64,000 bases of DNA from DVED01 sp963838375. Lineage in GTDB: Bacteria > Cyanobacteriota > Cyanobacteriia > Cyanobacteriales > Geitlerinemataceae. The stretch is taken from contig CAWIQY010000015.1 in NCBI GenBank assembly GCA_963838375.1, positions 496,001 to 560,000 of the forward strand, in the 5' to 3' direction. Position 1 is the first letter of the stretch. Each line of letters begins with the position of its first letter. This document shows positions 49,392 to 57,262 of the stretch, in pieces. Made by a program: the position numbers and the translations under genes. Under the pieces are notes generated by a model. The model saw only the letters and a list, made by a program, of their open reading frames with translations, was not told the origin of the DNA and did no database searches.

Positions 49392-50858
49392 ATGGATAGC
49401 CCGGAGCAATATTATATGGTTTTTCTTAGAGGAACAAGCGGTAACGACAATCTGACTGGTACAGCTTTAGATGACATTCTCTACGGTCGTGCAGGCAGCG
49501 ATCTTTTAATAGGCTTAGCCGGAAATGACTTGATTCGCGGCGACGATCCTTTCCGCAGCGGGGGGAACGACACGATTGATGGCGGCGATGGCGACGATCA
49601 GCTCTTCGGATTTGTGGGAAATGACATTATATCTGGAGGGAATAACAACGACTTGATCGATGGCGGCGATGGCGATGACGTTATATCTGGAGGCAATGGT
49701 AACGACAATCTCTTAGGAAAAGATGGAGATGACAATATATCTGGAGGTTTAGGCGAAGATGTACTGATTGGAGCGGATGGTAATGATTTTCTAGAAGGAG
49801 GCAGTGGCAACGATCAGCTTCTGGGTCAGGATGGTGACGATGAGATCGTCGGCGGCGATGGAGACGATCTTCTGAGTGGAGGCAAGGATAACGATATTTT
49901 AGATGGAGAGGACGGTAACGATCAGCTCTTGGGAGGCTCCGGTGATGATGAACTCTATGCAGCATCTGGAGATAATTTGCTCGATGGCAGCACCGGTGAT
50001 GATTTTTTAGAAGCGGGATCGGGAATCGATCAGCTCTTGGGGGGATCGGGCAACGACGAGATGTATGGCGGAGCCAGTGACGACGAACTGATTGGAGGCT
50101 CGGGTAACGACATCGCCTATGGAGAAAGCGGCGACGATTTCATCGTAACGTCCAGTGGCGAAGATCTCATTTTTGGAGACGAAGATTTCTTTGGGGGACC
50201 CGATGGCGATGATGACATCGTAGCGGGTGAGGGAAACGATACCATCTACGGGGGTGGCGGTGCAGACAGCATCCTGGGAGGTGGCGGCGATGATTTCATT
50301 GACGGGGGAAATGGAATTTTAGGGGGTAATGGTTCTGTCACCATTGCGAATTTAGCTCCCGCTTTGCGAGATTTATCGTCTTCTTCTGGTAATGGAAATG
50401 ACGATCTTTTCGGAAATACGGGCAATGACACGATTACCGGCGGCTTTGGAAACGATCGTATTAGCGGTGGCGGCACGGAAGTCGGCGAACTAGACATTTT
50501 AATTGGCGGACAGCTACTCTCCAATGGTCAAACCCTATCCGAAGCGAATTTGGGTCGTCCCGCCGATTCAGATACATTTGTCATCGGCACTGACGCAGGT
50601 TTCCTCTATGGAGGGGGTGCTGGTGCTACGATCGGTTCTAACATATTTGGTCAAGGCGATCGAGCAGTAATTCGAGATTTCCAGAACGGTGTCGATAAAA
50701 TTCAGACCCCAACGGGAGCAGCACCTTTAGGTGTCGTCATCGGCAGCGATCGATTTCTTTTGGCTTCGGTGACGGGTGGTTTTGAAATTGTCGCTCAGGT
50801 GGTTGGGTTTGGTGGCACCGGTTTTGCCGCCGGAACTTTTGTTGCGCCTCCCGCATAG
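49392..50858 (+). CDS. Large RTX calcium-binding protein
   Basis: 488 residues from the ATG at 49392; an in-frame ATG at 49428 (MVFLRGTSGNDNL) is an alternative. About twenty RTX nonapeptides fill residues ~15-320 (GGDGDDQLFGFVGND, GGSGNDIAYGESGDD). A break at ~315-335 (NGSVTIANLAPALRDLSSS) precedes more repeats and the terminal cap (RAVIRDFQNGVDKIQTP, VVGFGGTGFAAGTF). No enzymatic domain. Likely structural or adhesive, exported by type I secretion. A hairpin terminator follows. Confidence 0.88.
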   Translation: MDSPEQYYMVFLRGTSGNDNLTGTALDDILYGRAGSDLLIGLAGNDLIRGDDPFRSGGNDTIDGGDGDDQLFGFVGNDIISGGNNNDLIDGGDGDDVISGGNGNDNLLGKDGDDNISGGLGEDVLIGADGNDFLEGGSGNDQLLGQDGDDEIVGGDGDDLLSGGKDNDILDGEDGNDQLLGGSGDDELYAASGDNLLDGSTGDDFLEAGSGIDQLLGGSGNDEMYGGASDDELIGGSGNDIAYGESGDDFIVTSSGEDLIFGDEDFFGGPDGDDDIVAGEGNDTIYGGGGADSILGGGGDDFIDGGNGILGGNGSVTIANLAPALRDLSSSSGNGNDDLFGNTGNDTITGGFGNDRISGGGTEVGELDILIGGQLLSNGQTLSEANLGRPADSDTFVIGTDAGFLYGGGAGATIGSNIFGQGDRAVIRDFQNGVDKIQTPTGAAPLGVVIGSDRFLLASVTGGFEIVAQVVGFGGTGFAAGTFVAPPA

Positions 50859-50922
50859 CTGAGTCCAGACACCGACCAGCCAGACCGATTGTTATTCCAT
50901 GACCGGTTAACTCTAACTCCTC

Positions 50923-50956
50923 GCCTTTCTTTCAATATTGAGAGAAAGGCTTTTTT
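50923..50956 (+). terminator. Rho-independent terminator after RTX gene
   Basis: GCCTTTCT (50923-50930) pairs with AGAAAGGC (50943-50950), with additional pairing inside the loop, followed by six T. It lies 65 bases after the RTX stop. Confidence 0.85.
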
Positions 50957-50958
50957 GT

Positions 50959-51050
50959 CAGGACTTACGCAAAGCCCATATATGTAGGGTGTGAAGCGCG
51001 CAGCGTAACGCACCATCGCCGCCATGAGTAGCTCCGAAGCGTAAGTCCTG
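50959..51050. mobile_element. 92-bp MITE with 12-bp terminal inverted repeats and 5-bp target duplication
   Basis: CAGGACTTACGC at 50959-50970 is mirrored exactly by GCGTAAGTCCTG at 51039-51050. The element is flanked by TTTGT on both sides (50954-50958 and 51051-51055), a direct target-site duplication. It has no coding capacity. Related copies lie at 48271, 52982, 40721 (reverse) and, very degenerate, 17634. The ends resemble those of cyanobacterial DDE transposons that would mobilise it in trans; none is in this window. Confidence 0.88.
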
Positions 51051-51081
51051 TTTGTTTTCCGTATTTTTACATTAGTTTATA

Positions 51082-51094
51082 TGCCAATTTGGCA
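51082..51094. promoter_or_regulatory. Palindrome TGCCAATTTGGCA (candidate operator, site 3)
   Basis: Perfect arms around ATT, 62 bases before the start of the FemAB/GNAT-TPR gene and 31 bases after the MITE. Confidence 0.6.
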
Positions 51095-51156
51095 ACACAT
51101 TCGATCGAAAATAATGAACGATAGATTAATAACTATCTTTTTTTTTAACAAAAATT

Positions 51157-52864
51157 ATGCAAATCGCGATAATCGATAACTTTGAAAAATTTAAACAACT
51201 GAAAACCGATTGGGAGGCAGTTTACAAAGCCGATCCCCTAGCTCAGTTTTTTCTCTCTTGGGTTTGGCTATCCGGCTGGTTTGCGATCTTAAGCGATCGC
51301 TGGTTTGTCTTGGCTGCCCGATCGGATGATGATTCTTCCTATGTTGGCTTCTTCCCCTTAATTTTCAGAAAAGAGCAAGAAGATAATCAGGGGATTTACC
51401 ATGAGCTGTGCATGGGTGGAAATAGTATGGCAGATTATACAGGAATTATTTGTCTTCCAGGGTATGAAGAAAAGGTTATTTCTGCGTTTGCAACTTATAT
51501 CGAACAACAGTTAGAATGGTCTATTTTTCATCTAGAGAATATTCTAGATGCCGACCCTCGTATGGCTTTATTGATAAATAGTTTTTCGGGAGATGAATTT
51601 GAAAAACAAAGATGGAGAATCAGCAATAAAGATGGTATCGACAATTATATTTGTCCTTATATTACGCTGCCTGAAACCTGGGATCGGTATCTGCAAGATT
51701 TCTTGAGTTCCAATATGCGACAAAAACTCAAAAGGTTTCTCAGGAAAATTGAAAACTCTGATGATTTTCAGATAATCCCTACCACCGGGGATAACCTCGA
51801 TCGACATCTGGAAATTTTGATAAATCTTTGGCAATCTCGCTGGCAAGATAAAAAAGGAGAAAAATGCCAAAATATCGTTAGATTTATTGACAAAACAATC
51901 AGACATTGTTTTGTTAATAATTGTCTTTATTTTCCGGTATTGTGGCAGGGCGATCTTCCAGTGGGTGCGATCGCCTGTTGGGTAGACCGCGAAAAGAAGT
52001 CCATTTTGTTTTATATCACAGGTCGTGACGATCGACTCAGTAATCCGGCTCCTGGACTGGTACTACAAGCTGAAGGAATTAAATATGCGATCGAAAACGG
52101 ATTCAAGACTTATGACTTCCTGAGAGGCAATGAGCCTTATAAGTTTTCTTTTGGCTCTCAAGATCGCCTGATTAAACACATTGTCATCAAACGGAAAGTT
52201 TTAAATCCTACAAAGTTAAACTCCGATCGCGATCCGATCACAGAAGCCTTTCAAAAGGCGGTTGAACATCACCAACTCAATTGCTTAGCTGAAGCCGAGC
52301 AGGGATATCGTCAAATTTTGGAAAAACAACCTCAACACCTGGAGGCTCTACAGCGTTTAGGTGCGTTGATGCAGCAAAAAGATGATTACCAAGGTGCTGA
52401 AAACTGTTTCAATAGCGCCCTTCAACTCGATGCAAAATCGCCCCAAACTTGGTTCAGTTTGGGAAATTTGTATCAAACACAATCTCGTTTTCTAGAAGCG
52501 ATCGATGCTTACCAAAAAGTTTTAAGCGATACAGCCTAATGCCGTCGCAGTTTATAACAATCTAGGCTACACTTGGCAACAACAGGGAAATTGGTCAGAG
52601 GCAATTTCCAGTTATAAAAAAGCGTTAGAAATTCAACCAAAATGTACTGAAGCTGATGTCAATCTGGGGAATGCACTTTATGCTCTAGGGCAACTTTCTC
52701 CAGAAAAACAATCCCATTACGCAGTCTTAAACTACGATTTAGGTGTGATTCGTCAAAAAGCCGGGGATTTGAAGACTGCGTTATTGTACTATCAACAGGC
52801 GATCGCGATGAAGCCCGATTTAGTCGAGGCTCATAACCAATTAGAGATGGCATTACAAAAATAA
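51157..52864 (+). CDS. FemAB/CelD-like GNAT acyltransferase with C-terminal TPRs, one-base frameshift
   Basis: The intact first frame (460 residues) has a double-GNAT BioF2/CelD-like part at ~1-350: FFLSWVWLSGWFAILSD, YVGFFPLIFRK, VGAIACWVDREKKSILFYIT, YDFLRGNEPYKFSFG. TPRs start at ~375. The frame stops at 52539, but one extra base near 52528 (KVLS-D) hides about 108 further residues (QPNAVAVYNNLGY to NQLEMALQK) with three more TPRs, ending at 52864. The family transfers acyl or aminoacyl groups to cell-envelope substrates. In this island it could modify the exported peptides; that is inference. Confidence 0.75.
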
Positions 52865-52919
52865 TAGGCTTGATGCGGCGTTCTGTCTCGCGATAGATAC
52901 ATTTGCCTTCACCCTGAAT

Positions 52920-52949
52920 CCCGTTTCTAAACCTTGGAAGCGGGGTTTT
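52920..52949 (+). terminator. Hairpin terminator
   Basis: CCCGTTTC (52920-52927) pairs with GAAGCGGG (52937-52944, one G-U) and is followed by GTTTTG. It lies just after the restored stop at 52864, which supports the longer reading of the gene upstream. Confidence 0.6.
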
Positions 52950-52981
52950 GAATTCTAGCTTGAATTCTAGCTCCCATTATT

Positions 52982-53070
52982 CAAGACTTATGCAAAGCCC
53001 ATATATGTAGGGTGTGTGTGTTAGCGCAGCGTAACGCACCATCGCCACCATGAGTTCGATCGAGTGATGC
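52982..53070 (+). repeat. Diverged copy of the dispersed MITE-like repeat
   Basis: CAAGACTTATGCAAAGCCC, a TATATGTAGGGTGTG core, AGCGCAGCGTAACGCACC and ATCGCCACCATGAG follow the element at 50959 closely; the right terminus is lost. Confidence 0.8.
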
Positions 53071-53234
53071 GTTGCGGCGCTTAACGAATCCTGCGGTTAA
53101 TTACATTTAGCCTATACGCATCAAAAAATCCTGCTTAATACTCTACACGATCTGAGAATATTAAACAGGATCGACTTCGCTCTATTCTAAAATTTCCCTG
53201 GCGAGAGAAGCTATTAGAATCTAGTCTTTATTAA

Positions 53235-53558
53235 TTAGCTAACAGCCGAGATAATGCTGCCAGAAGCGGAAGATAAACCCGTCGTCGTCAAAACAACCAA
53301 ATCTACTTCCACCAGAGAGTTTTCACCGATCGCTTCGGCATCGAAAGTGACTGTAGTGATGTTGTCCTTGATGTCGGCATCGCTATCGATTTTAATGTCT
53401 GCATTAAAATCTTTGTCAAAGTTGATATCGGTATCGATATCCAGTTCAAAACTGACGTTGAGATCGAGGTCTTTGTTGACCTTCGTACCACCACGACCGC
53501 GACCGCCAACCACATTAACTTCAACAGCTTCTAAGTAGTTCAGATCGGAAATATTCAT
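53235..53558 (-). CDS. Double-glycine-leader peptide A (candidate C39 exporter cargo)
   Basis: 107 residues from the ATG at 53558, fixed by AAGGAG 8 bases upstream; the open frame extends further but without homology between copies. The leader MNISDLNYLEAVEVNVVGG ends in Gly-Gly, with the acidic/hydrophobic spacing of bacteriocin-type leaders cut by C39 peptidases. After a GRGG segment, the core alternates Asp/Asn with hydrophobics (LDLNVSFELDIDTDINFD and KIDSDADIKDN) and ends with a Ser/Gly-rich tail. It has no Cys, so it is not a lanthipeptide. Nearly identical to the copy at 53681. Not an established named family to me. Confidence 0.72.
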   Translation of the reverse strand: MNISDLNYLEAVEVNVVGGRGRGGTKVNKDLDLNVSFELDIDTDINFDKDFNADIKIDSDADIKDNITTVTFDAEAIGENSLVEVDLVVLTTTGLSSASGSIISAVS

Positions 53559-53680
53559 GATCTTTCTCCTTGGTTTGTTCTGGGGTGAGTTGCTTTGGGC
53601 AACTTGAAACCGCGTCAAGTTTTCTGGAACCCTAATAGCCTCCCTGGCGAGAGAAGCTATTAGAATCTAGCCTTTATTAA

Positions 53681-54004
53681 TTAGTCAACAGCCGAGATAA
53701 TGCTGCCCGAAGCAGAAGACAATCCGTCAGTCGTCAAGACAACCAAATCTACTTCCACCAGAGAGTTGCCACCGATCGCTTCGGCATCGAAAGTGACTGT
53801 AGTGATGTTGTCTTTGATGTCGGCATCGCTATCGATTTTAATGTCTGCATTAAAATCTTTGTCAAAGTTGATATCGGTATCGATATCCAGTTCAAAACTG
53901 ACGTTGAGATCGAGGTCTTTGTTGACCTTCGTACCGCCACGACCGCGACCGCCAACCACATTAATTTCAACAGCTTCTAAGTAGTTCAGATCGGAAATAT
54001 TCAT
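53681..54004 (-). CDS. Double-glycine-leader peptide B (tandem paralog)
   Basis: 107 residues from the ATG at 54004, again with AAGGAG 8 bases upstream. The leader (MNISDLNYLEAVEINVVGG) and core differ from copy A at only a few residues (V to I in the leader, E to G before NSLVEVDL, T to D in TTxGLSSASG). Two TGCCA-N3-TGGCA palindromes lie 82 and 118 bases upstream. It is the promoter-proximal copy; copy A is 122 bases downstream, so the two may be co-transcribed. Likely cleaved after GG and exported by the HetC-like transporter. Confidence 0.72.
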   Translation of the reverse strand: MNISDLNYLEAVEINVVGGRGRGGTKVNKDLDLNVSFELDIDTDINFDKDFNADIKIDSDADIKDNITTVTFDAEAIGGNSLVEVDLVVLTTDGLSSASGSIISAVD

Positions 54005-54085
54005 GATCTTTCTCCTTGGTTTGTTCTGGGGTGAGTTGCTCTGTGCAACCTTGTATTCAATATATCGATGTCGATTAAACTCGTG

Positions 54086-54098
54086 TTGCCATTTTGGC
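54086..54098. promoter_or_regulatory. Palindrome TGCCATTTTGGCA (candidate operator, site 4)
   Basis: Perfect arms, 82 bases upstream of the leader-peptide B start. Centre-to-centre distance to site 5 is 36 bases. Confidence 0.65.
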
Positions 54099-54121
54099 AG
54101 GTTTATTGAATCAAATAAAAT

Positions 54122-54134
54122 TGCCAAAATGGCA
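54122..54134. promoter_or_regulatory. Palindrome TGCCAAAATGGCA (candidate operator, site 5)
   Basis: Perfect arms, paired with site 4. Two sites before the peptide genes would allow cooperative binding or looping. Confidence 0.65.
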
Positions 54135-54214
54135 CAATTGTTATAATTTCTTCAGCTAAACTGGACTTGTGTAATGTAAGAATTGAAGCGTAAGGGAACT
54201 AACGCTATGAATGA

Positions 54215-54348
54215 CTACTTATAAGTAGGTATGCGGGATTAAGCTGAATCATGTAACAGTATATAAATGGGGCTAATTCAGCCACTAGAGGGCATTTAGG
54301 TTCTTTACAATTATTTACATACTTGCATTTTACAGCGCATACCTACTT
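54215..54348. promoter_or_regulatory. 14-bp palindrome and 13-bp inverted repeat in divergent promoter
   Basis: CTACTTATAAGTAG at 54215-54228 is a perfect palindrome. AAGTAGGTATGCG (54223-54235) overlaps it and is mirrored by CGCATACCTACTT at 54336-54348, about 100 bases away. The set lies between the leader-peptide genes and the RTX gene at 54458 and could be a second operator or a loop-forming pair. Confidence 0.5.
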
Positions 54349-54457
54349 AGAAAAGTATCTCTGTTAAATGACCATTTTATAAATTGATTAACAAATTACC
54401 ATACAAATTAACTGGGAGACCTGAGGATTCAGCGTAGCACTTTAGAGAGATTTCAAC

Positions 54458-55657
54458 ATGACATCAGATACTAAATTCCTACAACCCATCAACCCAACCT
54501 CTAACCCAAATCCAAATTCAGTTAGTAATTCGGTAGAATTACTAACTTATAATTACAGCCAAAATCCTTCTAGTGTTTCGGTGCAAATTGTTGCCGATGT
54601 TTTAGTCAAAGGGGGATTGGCACGTGCAATTGCTGAGTTTCAGGCAACTGCTGGAGTCGATCCTGCGTTTTCAGAGATTTTATCGGAAACGATCGTCGAA
54701 CTAGAGGGCGGAGTTTCTGAGGGACAATCTCAAATTAAATCCAAAGTCGTTGGCGTTTTTGAGGTTGAAGCCCAACAAACCTTCTCTTTCGGTTTTTCTT
54801 CAAGTTTAGAACTCAGAGCCAAAGAAATTGACAATCCCGATATTGAATATTCCAAAGCCAAATCAGAAGGGGCTTTCTTGGTCTTGGATCTCTCCAATCT
54901 AAACCGTCCTAAAATAGTAGATTACTTTGCCTTTGATAGTCAATTAATTTCTTCAAAAAAAATTGGCAATGTGCGTGCTAAAGTCAGCCGCAATTTCACG
55001 ATCGTCGATCGAGATCGAAATATCGATATTGATGGAAACAACGGAATCGATTTTGTGACAGGCGCAGCTATCGGAACTTACCAGAACCAGTTTCGCAATA
55101 ACACCCAAATCGCAGTGGTAGAAGTTAACGCCAGCAACGTTCAGGCGTTTGGGGATTATTTAATCGATAATCTGGGCACAGATGTCACCTATGGCACAAT
55201 CTGGAATGATAATTTGAATGGAACCTCCAAAGCCGACAAAATCTATGCCAGTTTGGGGAACGATCGAGTGTCGGGAATGGGAGGCGATGATATTATTGAA
55301 GGGGGTGGCGGGAACGATCGATTAGAGGGTGGTGATGGTAACGATAAAATTCATGGAGGTGACGACAACGATCTGATAACAGACGGACTTGGGGATGATG
55401 TCATGTATGGTGGAGAAGGCGCAGATCGATTCGTTTTCAAAAAGAATCAAAGCTTGCGTCCTGGTGAATTCAATATCGTTGCAGATTTTCGGGTCGGAGT
55501 CGATCGAGTTACCCTCAGAGGTTGGGGAAAAGGCAAGATTGCAGATCTGTTCACCGATACACCAGACGGCGCAATCTTCACTGCAAAAAAAGGCGGACAA
55601 GTTCTCTTTGAAGATGTAGATAAAGGTGCAATTATCAGTTCTTTCGATTTAGCTTAA
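54458..55657 (+). CDS. RTX protein with a large unique N-terminal domain
   Basis: 399 residues. Residues ~1-255 form a non-repeat domain (SVSVQIVADVLVKGGLARAI, QTFSFGFSSSLELRAKEID, KVSRNFTIVDRDRNIDIDG) that I do not recognise; its SFGFSSSLELRA pattern suggests beta strands. About six RTX nonapeptides (GMGGDDIIEGGGGNDRLEGG) and a cap (RFVFKKNQ, FNIVADFRVGVDRVTL) follow. A likely type I cargo at the edge of the island. It ends against a bidirectional terminator shared with the PEP-CTERM gene. Confidence 0.85.
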   Translation: MTSDTKFLQPINPTSNPNPNSVSNSVELLTYNYSQNPSSVSVQIVADVLVKGGLARAIAEFQATAGVDPAFSEILSETIVELEGGVSEGQSQIKSKVVGVFEVEAQQTFSFGFSSSLELRAKEIDNPDIEYSKAKSEGAFLVLDLSNLNRPKIVDYFAFDSQLISSKKIGNVRAKVSRNFTIVDRDRNIDIDGNNGIDFVTGAAIGTYQNQFRNNTQIAVVEVNASNVQAFGDYLIDNLGTDVTYGTIWNDNLNGTSKADKIYASLGNDRVSGMGGDDIIEGGGGNDRLEGGDGNDKIHGGDDNDLITDGLGDDVMYGGEGADRFVFKKNQSLRPGEFNIVADFRVGVDRVTLRGWGKGKIADLFTDTPDGAIFTAKKGGQVLFEDVDKGAIISSFDLA

Positions 55658-55674
55658 GAATAAAAACTATCTCT

Positions 55675-55715
55675 AAAAAAAGAGCTTACCATTTTTATGG
55701 CTTGGCTCTTTTTTT
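55675..55715. terminator. Bidirectional terminator between convergent genes
   Basis: AAAAAAAGAGC (55675-55685) pairs with GCTCTTTTTTT (55705-55715), giving a U tract on both strands, midway between the RTX stop and the PEP-CTERM gene stop. Confidence 0.9.
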
Positions 55716-55729
55716 ATTTGAATGACAGC

Positions 55730-56764
55730 TTATGATTTCTTCTGTTTTTTAGAAAGTTTCCGCTTGAAAACAGCCCCAAAAATAGCTGCTGTGCCTGCGC
55801 CTAATGTTGTTAGAGGCTCGGGAACATTAGTTGTGGCGTCTGCCTGTTTCATCTCAACCAGAGTCAGATAAGTTGGGGTTTGGAAACTACGCTGATAGGA
55901 ACCTAAAATATTGATTTCATTGCTGCTTGAATTGGAAGATACATCGAATAGATTAAACGTGAAATGACTGCTCTTATTGCTAGAGTAAGAATTCTCGTAA
56001 AAATTCTCAGTTTTGGTCAAGTTACTAGAAATCGAAAAGAAATCTAATACAGTTCGATCGTCTTCATTCGATCCACCTAACAGCAAAAAAGAGATATTAG
56101 ATGTTGCTTTAGCCGGTTCGCGTTGAGGATTTTCGACCAATGCTTGGAGGAGCGACGAAAGATTAAAATCAAACGAAAATGCATCGTTTTGTGTTTCGTT
56201 ACCAACTAAAAAGCTACCCAAAATAGTAGATTTTCCTTGAGCAATTCCTTGATAGTTTGCACCTCGATCGCCGATCGTTTTAGCTGACAAACTATTGCTA
56301 AACAAAGGACTTACGGTACTGACTACAGCACTGGCTTCAACTGTGGCAGCTACCGAGCTTCCTTCGGAGTTGCTTGCCGAAAGAGAAATCAAATCAGTAG
56401 CAGAAAGAGATTCACTAGCAAAAACGGATGCATCGACATCAGCCAGTGTATTTTCTCCTAATGCAATCGCTTGAAATTCAGCCTCCGCTCGATTTCCACC
56501 TAAAAGCAACGGAAATTCCGACTCTTCAAACGAAGCGTCAACAGTTTCATCGAGGATAGTGCCAGCTTTCGTAAATGTGTTGGTTTGAACTGACGTTAAA
56601 GTTGAATAAGGACTATGACTGAAGTTGAAAATATCGACGGAGGCTTCAGAAGATGCCAAGCTGGCAGCGAAAACCGGTGCGGTCGTCAAAGCAATACCCG
56701 TTCCAGCCCAAATTGGTGCAGCCCATCGTAATAATTGATGGGGAATATTTTTATAAGAATTCAT
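55730..56764 (-). CDS. PEP-CTERM sorting-domain protein
   Basis: 344 residues. A signal peptide (LLRWAAPIWAGTGIALTTAPVFA, AxA-like cut near 33) and a C-terminal sorting signal: VPEPLTTLGAGTAAIFGAVF followed by KRKLSKKQKKS. That tripartite tail is the PEP-CTERM signal processed by exosortase, linked to exopolysaccharide-bearing surfaces. The mature part is beta-rich and Ser/Asn-rich with no enzymatic motif (VDIFNFSHSPYSTLTSVQ). No exosortase is in the window. Confidence 0.85.
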   Translation of the reverse strand: MNSYKNIPHQLLRWAAPIWAGTGIALTTAPVFAASLASSEASVDIFNFSHSPYSTLTSVQTNTFTKAGTILDETVDASFEESEFPLLLGGNRAEAEFQAIALGENTLADVDASVFASESLSATDLISLSASNSEGSSVAATVEASAVVSTVSPLFSNSLSAKTIGDRGANYQGIAQGKSTILGSFLVGNETQNDAFSFDFNLSSLLQALVENPQREPAKATSNISFLLLGGSNEDDRTVLDFFSISSNLTKTENFYENSYSSNKSSHFTFNLFDVSSNSSSNEINILGSYQRSFQTPTYLTLVEMKQADATTNVPEPLTTLGAGTAAIFGAVFKRKLSKKQKKS

Positions 56765-57262
56765 TAGACGTTTCCGAATTAGTTACTAGAAATAATAAAT
56801 GAATTTCAAACGACTTGCATCATGATATCGTAAAGATATAGAGACTTCATAAAAAGAATTGACAAACACTATAAGTGAATTCACGTAACATTTATCTAGT
56901 TTTATCCGTGAAACTACGGAATATTGCCTTGCTGTTGCGCTCACAATCGTACTTCACCGGAAAATATACATAGATATACGGTCAAATCTGCTGGTGTTCA
57001 GACGCTCCCAAGTCACAAAAGGTTACATAGATTCACATCAACTTAATGTGTCGATCGAAGATCCTCGACATCGGACTCGTTGCCCTCGATCCCAACCCAG
57101 CAGCAGAATTGGCAAAAATCAGCTCAGGTGGGAAACAAACGCACATTCCGCCTCGATCCCATTCAATGGGCGAGAATTCCGTCGAATCGCCAATGGGGAA
57201 TTTATAATTAGAAAATCGAGAAGAAAGCATCGATCCAGTAGCGCAATGCGGAGTAGGCAGCG
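56765..57262. other. Intergenic between PEP-CTERM and subtilase genes
   Basis: About 500 bases between divergent genes. A 90-codon open frame from 56994 shows no family features. No structured element recognised; presumably two divergent promoters. Confidence 0.4.

Larger units (their letters stand above)
53191..54049. repeat. 446-bp tandem duplication carrying the two leader-peptide genes
   Basis: The unit from about 53191-53603 recurs at about 53637-54049 with a constant 446-base offset. Homology covers the stop-side flank (CCCTGGCGAGAGAAGC), the whole gene and the ribosome binding site, then ends in the leader. The few differences indicate recent duplication or ongoing conversion. Confidence 0.9.

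Noticed and set aside
53559..53618. Longer N-terminus for leader-peptide A
   Set aside because: The strong AAGGAG and shared start in both copies put translation at 53558; the extension would bury the leader.
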